60,000 nucleotides of DNA from Hydractinia symbiolongicarpus (taxonomy: Eukaryota > Cnidaria > Hydrozoa > Anthoathecata > Hydractiniidae): NCBI RefSeq assembly GCF_029227915.1, contig NC_079881.1, forward strand, positions 12,067,501 to 12,127,500. The letters run 5' to 3'. Under the pieces are notes generated by a model. It did no database searches. It was given only the letters and a program-made list of their open reading frames with translations, and had not been told where the DNA came from. A program made the translations under genes and the position numbers. Each line of letters starts with the position of its first letter. Within the stretch, counting starts at the first letter, position 1. Shown one piece after another: positions 50,341 to 60,000 of this stretch.

Positions 50341-53027
50341 TAATTCACAGTTTATCCCTGTGGATTATGTGGAAGAAGCCCTCAAATATAGAGGAGGCTT
50401 AATGATGAGTACATTGAGGTGAAGAAGGTATTCCATAGCAATATGGCCTCGGTATTCCAGGGTAGCGATGTATATGATGTGTTCGATAGGATGTTTGCAC
50501 AAATCAGAACAGGCGTGGAAAATCCGCCACTGCCCCGGAGTGGCTTTACAATATCTAAAATAATATACATCGATGCAGATTTTCACAAATTGAGATTAAT
50601 AAGAGGATCATCGTATATTGAACTACCGAAATCAGTAATCTCAAATATAAGATACCTAACCATATACCCATATATCTCTTCATACGGGAATTAGGTGAGA
50701 AGTACGACACTCAGGACATTGGGTGTATTGCGGAGAATACCAAAAAATATGTAAGTTTCAATATCAAAATCAAGGTACCACTTGGAGGTATGGGATATGG
50801 TGATGGTGAGAAGTACAAGACCATAGAGATACGGTTGATCGATAGTTGTCGATTTATGGCATCATCGCTAGACAAATTGGAAGCAATCTCATTTGCACAA
50901 CGCTGCGGGTATGAAGTGTCATCAATGCGCGGATACCTGTCTAGAATTTCAGGACAAAGACGCTGAGCACATGGCAAGTTTTTGGTGCAAAAATTGCGCC
51001 TGGAGTACCACGAAGCAGCTTAATCGGGATCAGGTAAAGACAAACGTACCATCATGACAAAGTTCATCGAGAAAGATGATACCTACAGGCTGATGTTGAG
51101 AAAAGGTGTGTACCCCTATGAGTACATGGATGGATGGCAGCGATTCGAGGAGATGGAGTTACCATCCAAGGAGGCGTTTTACAGTAAGCTGAATATGAAG
51201 GGTATCAGCGACAGGGACTATACCTATGCAAAAGAAGTATGGGATGTCATTACCCCAGAGGGTGATAATGTTACTATGGGTGACTACCATGACATATACC
51301 TGTCCATAGACGTCCTGCTATTGGCCAACGTCTTTGAGACATTTCGAGACGTTTTCTTGGACAAATACAACCTTGATCCCGCCCATTTCTACAGCGCGCC
51401 TGGCTTGGCATGGAAGACAGCACTGAAATATACCGGAATCAAGCTAGAGCTTCTCACCAATCCCGACATGCTCCTGATGTTTGAGAAGGGTATAAGAGGA
51501 GACATAACCCAGGCTGTATGCAAAAGCTAACAATAGGTACATGGGAGAGCAGTATAACCCGGATGAGGAGTCCTCATACCTACAATATCTGGATGCGAAC
51601 AATCTGTATGGATGGACGATGCGTCAAGACTTGCCCACGGACGGGTTCAAATGGGTACGGAATGTTAAGGCATTCACCGAAAGGCGGATCGGTAGTTTTT
51701 GCTTACCCAAGGGAGTTACATGATAAACATAATGAGCTGCCGTTCCTACCCGAGCGCACGATGGTCCACAAGGTTGAGAAATTGGTACCTAATTTGGAAC
51801 ACAAGCGGAAATATGTAGTACAAGTTAGGACATTAAATGAGGCTATAAAACACGGGCTTAAATTGAAGAGGGTAAGCAGGGTGATCCGTTTTAATCAGAA
51901 TGCATGGCTGGTGGGATATATCGATCATAACACGAGGTTGAGAACGGCTGCCAAAAACGAGTTTGAGAAGGATTTTTACAAGCTGATGAATTCAAGTGTA
52001 TTTGGCAAGACCATGGAAAATATTAGAAATCACGTAATATTCAGCTGGTTACCAACGAGGACAAGTACACGAAGCTTGTGATGAAACCTAATTTCGAGGG
52101 TGGGAGCCGGTTCAGCAAAAATCTATTAGGTGTAGAGACGGGTAAAACAGAGGCTAAAATGAATAAGCCTGTGTATATAGGCCAGGCCATCCTGGACATG
52201 TCAAAAATGGGTTGTACGAATTTCACTACGATTTAATGCAGCCTAAATACGGTAGCAAGCTGCGGATCTGCTATATGGACACGGACTCGTTCGTATACCA
52301 TATACGAACCTACGACTTTTATGAGGATATTGCAAACGATGTTGAAGCACGCTTCGATACGAGTGCGTATAATGCAGATAATGGGAGACCTCTCCCAATG
52401 GGCAAAAACAAAAAGGTGGTGGGCTTGATGAAGGATGAATTAGGTGGCAAAATCATGACAGAGTTCATCACCCTCAGGGCTAAGCTATATGCGTACAAGA
52501 GCCTTACTAAAGATGGCGGTGTTTGCAAATCGAAGGGTGCAAAGCGATGTGTCACCAAGAAGTCGATAACCTTCGATGACTATCAACGATGTCTGGAAGA
52601 GGGCGTTGATATCTACAAGAGACAAGTGCTAATCCAAAACAAGGGTCATAAGGTAAATGCACAGAAGGCTTTGTCGACAAGGCCCCTGACGAGGCTATCG
52701 ACAAGGTACAGCGGTATGTACAGCGGTATGTACAGCGGGAACTTCAGGAGAAGGAATAAGACCGCAAAAGCACTCTCAACCCATGGCATAAGCCTATATG
52801 CCAGCATGATAGAGAATTTTGTGGATATAGACAGTGTTGAGGAGGAGCTACGAAAGGATATCAAGGAAGATTCCATTATCCGGGATAGCATGACAGATTT
52901 TGGAATATTCATATACTGCACCATTGGAAGGTGTTTAGCCCCACTACTTGTGGCGGGTCATAAGGCTCGGCATATGAGCAAAAAGAAAGAGAACGTGGAG
53001 GAGACCAAAGATAACAAAGATGATTAG
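50341..53027 (+). pseudogene. Protein-primed type B DNA polymerase of a Polinton, frameshifted
   Basis: Would replicate the element's linear DNA. Fragments in several frames: 50419-50694 (MFAQIRTGVENPPLP, LRLIRGSSYIELP), about 50690-50920 (IDSCRFMASSLDKL), 51054-51530 (GVYPYEYMDGW, GDYHDIYLSIDVLLLANVF as an Exo III-like region), 51541-51723 (YLDANNLYGWTM, polymerase motif A), 51720-52081 (FYKLMNSSVFGKTMEN, motif B), and 52212-53027 (YMDTDSF, catalytic motif C, at about 52272; TLRAKLYAY, the KxY-type motif). Part of the exonuclease region near 50700 is missing. After about residue 155 of the last fragment the sequence becomes repetitive (SGMYSGMYSG) and continues into a tail unlike polymerases. 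Frame changes make it inactive. Confidence 0.85.
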
Positions 53028-53239
53028 CGCGTGTAGTATTATCATCAATCAACAGCAGCCCGAGACCGTAAAAAAAAATTGTTGAGGTACACAAAAAGTA
53101 CCCGGGAAGGGTTGCCCAGGGACACAGATTAGCGGCACTGATGAGGGAGAGGAAGCTTGGAATAGCCCCACCAAAGAAAGAACCCATGACGTTTAGGGAG
53201 TTCTTAAGATACTTATGGGAGTCCGTCAGACTCGTCTAA
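53020..53239 (+). pseudogene. Small basic Polinton protein, one frameshift in an A-run
   Basis: The ATG overlaps the polymerase stop codon (ATGATTAG at 53020-53027), a compact viral-style arrangement. The frame reads MISACSIIINQQQPETVKK, breaks in a run of nine A at about 53070, and resumes as VEVHKKYPGRVAQGHRLAAL to end MTFREFLRYLWESVRLV. Basic, without recognised domain. Position between polymerase and ATPase suggests a conserved accessory protein of the element. Confidence 0.45.
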
Positions 53240-53257
53240 TATACGATACTAATCGCC

Positions 53258-53808
53258 ATGGGTGGAAAGAAGGCCTTGGGGGTTTCCAGGCCCTGTGCCA
53301 AGATGGACCTAGAGGTATTTATTTGGACTTATGTCCACTTATTTGGAGAGGACATTGCTCTGGCGTGACGAATACGTGTTCCTGATAGACCCAGGAAATG
53401 AGCTATTTGAATGGATATGGAAACTGTCCCAATTGTTGGCAGGCTAGGAAAGTCTCTTCATAGTCGATGACTGTAGAGCAAACGAGGATTTCGATAAACG
53501 TAGACAATCACTACTTGAATTGGCTATTTCAGGAAGGCATCGCAAGCATAGCTTGTGGCTCTTAACCCAGTTGTATACTGCCTTGCCCAAGAATCTGATG
53601 AGGCAGAAGAAAGCACTATTTTTTATGGTACCCCCACGAACGGTCAGATATGAGGCTAATTGATGAGGAAACCAATCTGATTACAGACTGGGATGATATC
53701 AAGGTCGAGCTGAAGAGGTCCAAACATGCTTGCTTGTACGTTAGATTTGAACATCCCAGGGTATGGAAGATCTTGCCTCTGTCCCTGAAACCCTCTGTCC
53801 TACGTTGA
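53258..53808 (+). pseudogene. Polinton genome-packaging ATPase (FtsK/A32-type) remnant
   Basis: By family, drives DNA packaging into capsids. The Walker B-like stretch SLFIVDDCRANEDFDKRRQ (about 53450-53510) is followed by LLELAISGRHRKHSLWLLTQ, ALPKNLMRQKKALFF and, after a further frame change near 53630, LKRSKHACLYVRFEHP. Several in-frame stops occur before the Walker B region (around 53366-53445), and no Walker A loop is visible, so the N-terminal nucleotide-binding part is deleted or destroyed. Confidence 0.75.
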
Positions 53809-53820
53809 TATATTAGAAAG

Positions 53821-54571
53821 ATGTCGTCGCAAGTTATGTTTAACACAGGAGCCATCGAGACCCTATCCAATAATCGGGGTCAATCTATGTGGGACGTTTC
53901 CTTGGTATCGAAAAGGTTAAAAATATGACGATACCTTTGGCGTTCCTATCCACCAGGTCGGAAATAGTGGGGTACAAGGAGGCATCTCCTATGGGCCCTC
54001 TTGGTAAGTTTAAAAATGGGCATGACGTGTTTGTCACGCTCGATGGCGCCCTGGAAATTGTGCGTAGATTAAAAAAGCCAAAAGCCGTTGGGGTCATTTA
54101 ATGGTTGGCCAGGGCGGGTGTCCAAAAACTACAGGATGTAATTAGGGAGCAGTGTCAAGCCCTGAAAGATAGGGATGGGGTCCTTGCCTTACTAAATGAT
54201 GAAATTGATGATAGAGATAGTCAAATCATGATGTTGGGAAATAAAATTGAGGAGCTACAGCAACATGCTGTGCCGCACCTTGAAGATCCCGGAAAGGATA
54301 ATAGCATGGTCATCATCCGGAAGAATAATGGCGATCCCTTTCAATGCCTTGCCATCTGTGGTCAACAGGGGCATGTGGCACAGAAGATTCGGAATAAACT
54401 CGTTGATTACCACAAGGGTGAGATCGTGGTACTGGCAGAGCCCCTAATGCTATAGTCCATTACAACTGGCTACGGGAACGTGGATGTATTGAAGTCAAGC
54501 CGGAGAGGGTTAGACAATTTAGGCTTGGTGAGAATTACACGCATGAACGCCTCTTAGAACTTGCGGAATAG
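53821..54571 (+). pseudogene. MSV199/DUF3627-like protein of the Polinton
   Basis: About 250 residues in broken frames. Start MSSQVMFNTGAIETLS at 53821; frameshift before 53920; then MTIPLAFLSTRSEIVGYKEA and GHDVFVTLDGALEIVRRLKK; an in-frame stop at 54099-54101 inside what should be a continuous V-I-stop-W-L; then coiled coil KLQDVIREQCQALKDRDGVL with DDRDSQIMML and VPHLEDPGKDNSMVIIRK; another shift near 54450; end NWLRERGCIEVKPERVRQF. The helix-turn-helix-like N-terminus, coiled coil and DPGKDN box are typical of MSV199/DUF3627 proteins of large DNA viruses and Polinton-like elements. Role unknown; DNA binding is inferred. Confidence 0.65.
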
Positions 54572-54659
54572 GCACGATTTTTACTACCAGCAGGTAGTGA
54601 AAATTGTATGCAAAAGTGGGTGGGATGGCACTCCACCCCTTGGTAAAGCTTGATCCCTA

Positions 54660-55666
54660 TCACCACTCCTTAACATGTTCTGGAAGCACTTCGACATCTT
54701 CAGGAATAAGCATCAACTCTTCCGAAACAAAGCTTTTTTCGGGACCATCCTTCAAATAGTACAGAAGGCGACTACCTGCTACTATACGGTCCAACCTATA
54801 CATCTTCCTACCCCACCAAGCATCAGTGGCACGTCGTTTCGCATCACCATGCTCTTCCCCGGGCTGCAGCAGATACAAGTACAATCCATCCTCAGGTAGA
54901 GGCTTTTCCTCTGGATATTCCTGGCCTTTTGCGAGTGGTACATCATCCAGCTTGATCGCCTTGTTAGGTTTCATACCAATCATAGTGGTCTTGGTATTGT
55001 TGAGACCTTTCACTATGGTATACAGATGTTTGACCCAGATGGTACCTGTCTCATCGGATGCTAACTCCTGGGCATCCTGAGGCTTAAATAGTCTCTCTTC
55101 AAGGACCTTGTTGTACGATTCGACGAAGGCCGTGAATGTATGTGGGAATTGGTGGTGGATCTCTTCAATTTAACACCCTTATCCTCCAGTAGTTTTCTTA
55201 CGTCGGATTTGATTTCGGCCCCATTATCGCACTGAAAGGTTTTAGGGTAGTGTAAAGGCCCCGCTTTGTAGATATCTTCGATCATGTCAGCGGCTTCGCT
55301 AGCTTTCTTGGTACGCAGGGGTCTTGCTACTTTGTATCTTGAGGCTACGTCAATACCTGTCAGAATATACTTGTAGGTGTTTCCATACAACCGATCATGG
55401 GGCATATAAAACAGATCGAACTGATGCATCTCGTTAGGCGTTGTAATGGTGAAATGCGGATAATCGATCTTTTTAGGGCCATTGACATGTCGGAGAAATA
55501 AAAGTTGCCTGAATAGCCAATGACTTACCAGCTTTTTGGAGAGACCGTTCTCCTTAGTGAGTAACTTGACGGCTCTGCGTCCGACCCACAGATGTTCGGG
55601 AGTGTAGTAGATATTACTAAGCCTTTCGGCCTCCTCCTCTGTAACGATATGTGATGCTTCTGACAT
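54660..55666 (-). pseudogene. Polinton integrase (RVE family), one frameshift
   Basis: Retroviral-type DDE integrase that would insert the element. The ATG at 55664-55666 (MSEASHIVTEEE) is chosen over the upstream TTG. An N-terminal zinc-binding region is weak. The core has QFDLFYMP, GIDVASRYKVARPL and FQCDNGAEIKSDVRKLL, consistent with the two Asp positions; the Glu position falls just after a frameshift near 55165. The C-terminal part (54660-55013) has GLYLYLLQPGEEHGDAKRRA and a chromo/SH3-like tail ending LPEHVKEW. A TATATAATAAACATG motif spans the start. Confidence 0.85.
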
Positions 55667-55679
55667 GTTTATTATATAT
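55664..55679 (-). promoter_or_regulatory. Start-proximal AT motif of the integrase
   Basis: Minus strand reads CATATATAATAAACATG, with the integrase ATG at its end. The probable capsid gene (58193) begins with TTATATAATAAATATG. The shared TATATAATAAAYATG is a candidate promoter of the element. Confidence 0.4.
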
Positions 55680-55692
55680 GTCAAGAACGTTC

Positions 55693-56084
55693 CTATAAGT
55701 ATTTGTAGGCTACAAACCTTAGCAGGGATAAAGAGCCAAGGACAAACGTAAGTTCACCATCCTGTTGCTGCTTCGAGGGTGTGTAAAAGTCCTTTAATTG
55801 CGGGGCTTTTTTGTCTGAGGCAATATAAAATTGATACATATCGTTGTCCAGCTCTCTGAGACTTTTTCCAGCTTTTATTTGTTTCTCCCGCTGGGTATTA
55901 AACAAGTCCAGTTTCGCTTGCCTCCTTCTGATCAACTCCGCCTGGGCTGCATTTAATCGTTCTATCGCCTGGTCATGTCTTTTCCGTTCCGCTTCGCCAT
56001 GTGCCGAGAGCGTTGAAAATAGGAAGTTCGTTCCGCTGGGTGTAGGGCGTTTATGGCCGGCCCGGTCACCGCTATTGTCGCCAT
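55693..56084 (-). pseudogene. Short Polinton protein with hydrophobic C-terminus, frameshifted
   Basis: ATG at 56082-56084 (MATIAVTGPAINALHP). The frame breaks near 55990; the continuation has RRRQAKLDLFNTQREKQI, LRELDNDMYQFYIASDKKAP and DFYTPSKQQQDGEL, ending in a hydrophobic segment (FVLGSLSLLRFVAYKYL). Charged helical body plus a single C-terminal membrane segment resembles a small conserved Polinton protein of unknown function, possibly virion-associated. Its start abuts the stop of the HNH gene. Confidence 0.5.
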
Positions 56085-56906
56085 TTATTCTGAGACATAT
56101 CGGTTACCCTTTGATATGTTTTTGCTTGCCCACATAGGTTGGGTATTGGTGTAGTGAAGTCTTTTTGCCACCTCGGCAAGCGAAGGATCATCGCCATTTT
56201 CACGATACCTAAGCGGTACCTTGTAATCAATGTGCCACTTTCCATGGTTATACCATGTCATGCCCTCAGAAAACTGGGCCTCGATGTGAACTTGCAGCGT
56301 AGCCATGTCGCACCCGATATACTCCCGAGAACTGAGCTCCTTGTTTCCCCTCAGGGCGTTGTGAGTTCGGCCGCGTACAGCATGGGCGAGATGCCCGGCA
56401 GGATCATGAATTTGACAGGTGGATCTCAGTTTTCCATGGTCGCAATACTGACCACCCTTACAATCCTTACAAAAAGCCCTCCGCCTTGTATGGAAGCAAA
56501 TATGACTTCCCTCACGCTCCTTACAGGTGGATCTCAACCTTTGATGGTGACATATTTCACTTCCTCCACACTCTTTACAGGTGGACCTCCTCCTACCATG
56601 CTTGGAAATGCTTCCACCCCCGCAGTCTTTACACTGATCCCTCCCCCTACCATGCTTACAAATGCTTCCACCCCCGCAGTCTTTACATTGGGATCTTACC
56701 CTTTCATGTTTGCAAACCTGGCTTCCCTTACAGTCTTTGCCTTTAGGCCTTTCCTTTTGATGCGGGCATCTATTACGATCCGTTGACGCCTTTGCCCTAT
56801 CAAGGCATTTGATGCATGTTTATGTAGTTTGACCATTCCCCTTGATCCTAAACTTATCCAAAGATAAAAAGTGCTTACATTTTTGACAGCTCTTGGTTCC
56901 CTCCAT
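56085..56906 (-). pseudogene. Zinc-repeat protein with C-terminal HNH-like domain, frameshifted
   Basis: ATG at 56904-56906 (MEGTKSCQKCKHFLSLDKF) opens with a CxxC ribbon, then a frameshift near 56830. A tandem array of 17-18-residue zinc-binding repeats follows (56420-56740), each of the type CKDCGGGSICKHGR or CKECGGSEICHHQR; at least five repeats, some with lost ligands (SISKHG, CKERE). The C-terminus has YIGCDMATLQVHIEAQF and MTWYNHGKWHIDYKVPL, which matches an HNH-like nuclease fold with NH and HID at the expected positions. Similar arrays occur in giant viruses and related elements. Proposed DNA-binding nuclease; activity is inference. Confidence 0.65.
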
Positions 56907-56951
56907 ATTGATTTGTGTTTGCTCTTACGGACAAGCACAAATTTTGGTCAT

Positions 56952-58193
56952 TTAGTACTCCACAGAATAGAACCTACCGTCCAAATACACATAATCTATG
57001 AAATCTCCGGTTCCATCGGCTTTCTTTGTGATATGTAGGGTAATCCCATCAGACAGAAGTTGTAGAGGCTTTCCACTACCATGTAGGGTATGATCGGGAG
57101 ACGCCCTGACGTCTACAAACAGGGCATACCTTTCGTTGAAAAATTGCCCGATGGTCACGTTCGAGTCGTGGCTTCCAAAGAGGTTCACAATCTGGTCAAG
57201 GTGGTCCTTCGGCAACATCGCGTGAGAGTACAAATTGTTGGGTTCCCCTCAACAGTGACGCTAATATTTTCTATTTTTGGGTTATATTGGGTTATATAAT
57301 AACGTTTCATTAACGCCGGCATAGGGCTTCACTTTTCCAGGGTCGATGAAGAGTAGCAAGACACCCTTAAAGATTTGGAGGGGGTGTAAATTTGTAAATT
57401 ATAACTTGTGTCGGCCTTTTTCATGGTGATAACGTTGCTACGGAGTATCCTTTTGTAGGGCAGGGCCAATCTTGCATACCTCGACATCATGGCGCTCGCG
57501 AGACTGAGCTTTTCAAATTCTAACCCAATGTTGTTTATCCGATAGGTAGCATCAGCCGGCTTGGCTGCGCGGTAGGCTGTTGGCATCCTTCATGACATCA
57601 GCATGCCCTGCAAAATGTATTACGAATTGCAATCTGTCGTATAAACCCGCTGCATAAAAGGGTAAATCTCTCGTCAGTTCAAACATCTTGCCTAGTGGTA
57701 CGCAGAAGGTGTTGCCATATGCCGCAACGATTGCCTTCTCCTCAACTGTCCCGACATGGTCACTGGCCTTGAATTGCAGGGCCCGGATAGTCCCGTCGTT
57801 GGGGTAATGCCCTCTAAAACAAGGTTTATTGTCCCTATCAAATTTTGGCAGCCACAAGTCTTGGTACACAGCTAGGATATTGTAGTCGCTAATATTCTGA
57901 ATTTCGTTACCATTCAAAGTGATGCGTAGGTTTCGAACAAGGCTTTTACCAACGTTACTGACAATGGTACGTTTTGTATTGGTCCCCGTCAGCGTCAGGT
58001 CAAATAAGAGTTTGATGGACCCCGGAAAGATGACATCATTCCCGGACATATTAGGCATATCCACATGCAGGTCCTTATTTTGGTTGATGGTTGAAGGCAT
58101 GTGACTTATCCGAAACCTTTGTTTTCGGCCCTTTATTCCAAAGAGTTACTTCATCTCTGCATAGGGGTCTAGCGTCGTTCCAAAGGCACTCAT
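56952..58193 (-). pseudogene. Probable Polinton capsid-type structural protein, frameshifted
   Basis: Start at 58191-58193 (MSAFGTTLDPYAEMK), then at least two shifts before 58100. Main fragment 57552-58100 has MSGNDVIFPGSIKLLFDL, KRTIVSNVGKSLVRNL, DYNILAVYQDLW and YAAGLYDRLQFVIHF. Then 57329-57586 (YRINNIGLEFEKLSLASAM) and 56952-57233 (VNLFGSHDSNVTIGQFFNER, HTLHGSGKPLQLL, ending YSVEY). Beta-rich, without catalytic motifs. Conserved in cnidarian Polinton-like elements; a jelly-roll capsid role is the best guess, and major versus minor is unresolved. Confidence 0.5.
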
Positions 58194-58226
58194 ATTTATT
58201 ATATAAGGGAAATCTTTTAAATAAAG
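58194..58226. promoter_or_regulatory. Divergent promoter between capsid-type and acidic ORFs
   Basis: Only 33 bases separate the minus-strand ATG at 58193 from the plus-strand ATG at 58227. The spacer includes TATTTATTATATAAGG, so a TATA-like element faces each way. Minus: TTATATAATAAATATG at the start codon; plus: TATATAAGG about 20 bases before the ATG. Confidence 0.5.
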
Positions 58227-58397
58227 ATGCCAACCAATCCAGTATTTGTACCTGACATTGATATTGATGATGATGAGGATGATGGAGGCCATCCAGATAA
58301 ACTCGATGAGACTACGTCGAAACTCCCCGGAACGCCAGAACTCCCTGGAACGTCGGGGCCTTCAACAGAACAACAGCATGGGGATCTTTCAGGGTAG
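58227..58397 (+). CDS. Small acidic Polinton protein, 56 residues
   Basis: Intact frame from MPTNPVFVPDIDIDDDEDD to a TAG at 58395-58397, with a Pro/Gly/Thr-rich second half (LPGTPELPGTSGPSTEQQ). No domain recognised. It may be the detached N-terminal part of the coiled-coil protein that follows on the same strand. Confidence 0.4.
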   Translation: MPTNPVFVPDIDIDDDEDDGGHPDKLDETTSKLPGTPELPGTSGPSTEQQHGDLSG

Positions 58398-58485
58398 AGG
58401 CAAAAGTTACTAAAATAAAAGATCGATGGCTTTAAGATCGTCTTACGGAAAAATTGGGGTTACAGCCTAATGCGAAAATTATGAT

Positions 58486-59255
58486 ATGTTCAGGGAAGAC
58501 AAGGGAAATCAACTCATTGTTAAGGAGATAGTGAAGGGTAAGAAAACCTTAAAGGAAATAGTGGTTACAAATCAAGATGGTAGCCTAAAAACCGTTGGTC
58601 AGATACAAACGCTTCTGGGTAGTAATCGCCTGCAGGCCCTGGGGTTTGTCGACTATGTTACACCCAACAAAGGTGGTAAATTTAGGGCACAGAACCTTCT
58701 GAAAAGGGATAATAAAGTAGAGGAGGAGGCCGAACATATTGAGATGGAATCGTTGGAGGAGATGGAGGAATTTGTAGGTGCCACAAGAGCCTTATACAAG
58801 ACACTTCTTTTGTCGGGTCTGATGAAGGTGGCATCACCCCACGTGAAAGAAGGGGACTTGACCTCGAGCTTCAGACGTTAAGGGGTAACTTGAAAAGCCT
58901 GAAAAATAAGATGATCCTATACGACAGCGAGATTAACAAGGCAGAGGGCAGGGTGAAAGAACTTGAGAAGCAGGTCGGGGCAGACGAAGGATAGAAGGGT
59001 AACCTTGAGAAGGAGATAGAAAAGACGAAGAAAGAGATTAAGGATCTGAACGATAAAAAGAAGGCCATAGGGGAAGCACATGCTATACTATCCACTGACA
59101 TATACCCCCAGCCAAGGCATATTAAGGACACGCTCCTGAAAACCGCCAGAGATAACACAACTCTGCTTGAGAAGCTTCGTATACTCTTCAGGGAACAGGG
59201 GATAACCATAGCGAGTATCGACCCTCCGATGTTAGGCCTTGGCTTGTGGGCATAA
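58486..59255 (+). pseudogene. Polinton coiled-coil protein ending in a conserved LFREQGITIASI box
   Basis: 58486-58881 is open (LIVKEIVKGKKTLKEIVV, QIQTLLGSNRLQALGFVDYV). The frame shifts near 58870 and continues with a long coiled coil (GNLKSLKNKMILYDSEINKA, an in-frame stop near 58994, then LEKEIEKTKKEIKDLNDKKK) and LLEKLRILFREQGITIASID. The last box is characteristic of a protein recurring in cnidarian Polinton-like elements, where a hydrophobic tail normally follows; here it is replaced by a short unrelated end (MLGLGLWA). Function unknown. Confidence 0.55.
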
Positions 59256-59257
59256 TA

Positions 59258-59808
59258 AACTTGGCCCAATCACCGTCAACTTGGGGCCACCGCTTACCAT
59301 CTGTCAACGACGACATTACCGCCTTAAACTTGTACAGACTATTGGGGCCTGCACCGTATTTGCGGCATACCTGTGCATACCCGGATGTGGAATAGGGGTT
59401 TTTTTACTGTTCGAACCCATCGTCAAAGGGCATGGGTACCTTCATCCTTGCCAGAATACAACGCATATGATAGTACACATGGAATTTAAAAATGCTGTTG
59501 ATGAGGGGTACCGAACCCGTCATGTGTTTGGGACATATGCCTATGGACGTGGTTGCACAGTGTGTGGCGAAGTTCACTTGAATATTCCAGTAATCCAACG
59601 CTTGCCCTTTCCAATTCACATTAACAGGGTCATCAAGGTAGGTTGTTGGGACCTTTATAGCGTATTTGGTGAATTCGGGGAATACCACAGAAATATTGGA
59701 GTCTGTACTCACATACAGATCCTGATGCTCCAAATTGGTTACACCAAGTGGCCATTCACCCCTATTACTTTTGTACCTTGCAGAATGGTTGTATTGGTAT
59801 ATGTTCAT
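59258..59808 (-). pseudogene. Second conserved Polinton structural-type protein, interrupted by a stop
   Basis: Starts MNIYQYNHSARYKSNRGEW and has FPEFTKYAIKVPTTYLDDP, NVNWKGQALDYWNIQVNFA, THCATTSIGICPKHMTG and INSIFKFHVYYHMRCILARM. A TAA at 59404-59406 breaks the frame, which continues as KNPYSTSGYAQVCRKYGAGP. Ends convergently with the coiled-coil gene. Conserved among cnidarian Polinton-like elements; a virion role is inferred from company, not from a motif. Confidence 0.45.
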
Positions 59809-59827
59809 TTCTTAAAACAAAAGGAGA

Positions 59828-60000
59828 TGAAACAACTGTACATCACCGATATCGAAATGCCTACTATATTCGAAGACTACCTTGGACAGGACACCCGAAT
59901 GGCTCTAAAATCTATCAACATTAGACCCGGATGGCTGAATTTATATAGCAATACAAAGTTTACCATACGTAAGGTGGGGCCTGACCAGAGAGTGACTCGG
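59828..60000 (+). CDS. Polinton ORF open at the window edge
   Basis: ATG at 59828 preceded by AAAACAAAAGGAG; frame starts MKQLYITDIEMPTIFEDYL and is uninterrupted to the window edge. Divergent from the preceding minus-strand gene with 19 bases between starts. Not recognised; structural gene by position. Confidence 0.45.

Larger units (their letters stand above)
50183..60000. mobile_element. Degenerate Polinton/Maverick-like element, right end outside window
   Basis: The order is type B DNA polymerase, small protein, packaging ATPase and MSV199-like protein on plus; integrase, small membrane-tailed protein, zinc-repeat HNH and probable capsid on minus; acidic and coiled-coil proteins on plus; a second structural-type protein on minus; one ORF open at the edge. 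This gene set (polymerase, RVE integrase, ATPase, capsid-type genes) defines Polintons and related adintovirus-like elements. Composition is clearly less AT-rich than the flanks. Almost all genes are broken. I found no terminal inverted repeat: the left end may be truncated and the right end is not in view. Confidence 0.85.

Overview
The window looks like nuclear DNA of an early-branching animal, most likely a cnidarian. The reasons are AT-rich non-coding DNA, intron-rich metazoan genes with GT/AG introns, a CR1/L2-like LINE, many small TIR elements and a decayed Polinton/Maverick. The species assignment is inference; no marker gene fixes it.

Three host genes can be read with splice phases that agree. 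(1) Positions 1458-22422, minus strand: an SNX29-type sorting nexin (RUN domain, coiled coil, start of a PX domain) in 19 coding exons. Its last exons lie beyond the left edge. (2) Positions 33863-34679, plus strand: a complete three-exon cold-shock-domain protein of the CARHSP1/CSDC2 type, 146 residues. (3) Positions 42047-50051, minus strand: complete ribosomal protein L18 in six coding exons, 188 residues, with the start codon alone on exon 1 and a 5'TOP-like tract just upstream.

The DNA between and inside these genes is mostly transposon. SNX29 introns hold a Harbinger-like TIR element (TTA duplication), a LINE scrap, three exact 63-bp repeats, and a 4-kb LINE interrupted by a 1,187-bp TA-flanked TIR element. 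Upstream of SNX29 are two elements with 9-bp target duplications, both Mutator-like in form. One (22645-28387) carries a nearly identical 2.33-kb tandem duplication. The other (28949-30455) carries a truncated SWIM-type transposase-like gene. Between 36.8 and 40.3 kb are fragments of a repetitive SWIM-finger gene and another degenerate gene. Pieces of the latter recur as a large array inside an RPL18 intron.

From 50183 to the right edge the base composition becomes visibly richer in G+C. The DNA is a decayed Polinton/Maverick-like element: protein-primed type B DNA polymerase, a small protein, packaging ATPase, an MSV199/DUF3627-like protein, integrase, a short C-terminal-membrane protein, a zinc-repeat HNH-like protein, two probable structural proteins, an acidic protein, a coiled-coil protein and one ORF open at the edge. 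Most are broken by frameshifts or stops. The element begins about 130 bp upstream of the RPL18 start codon and is not closed in this window.
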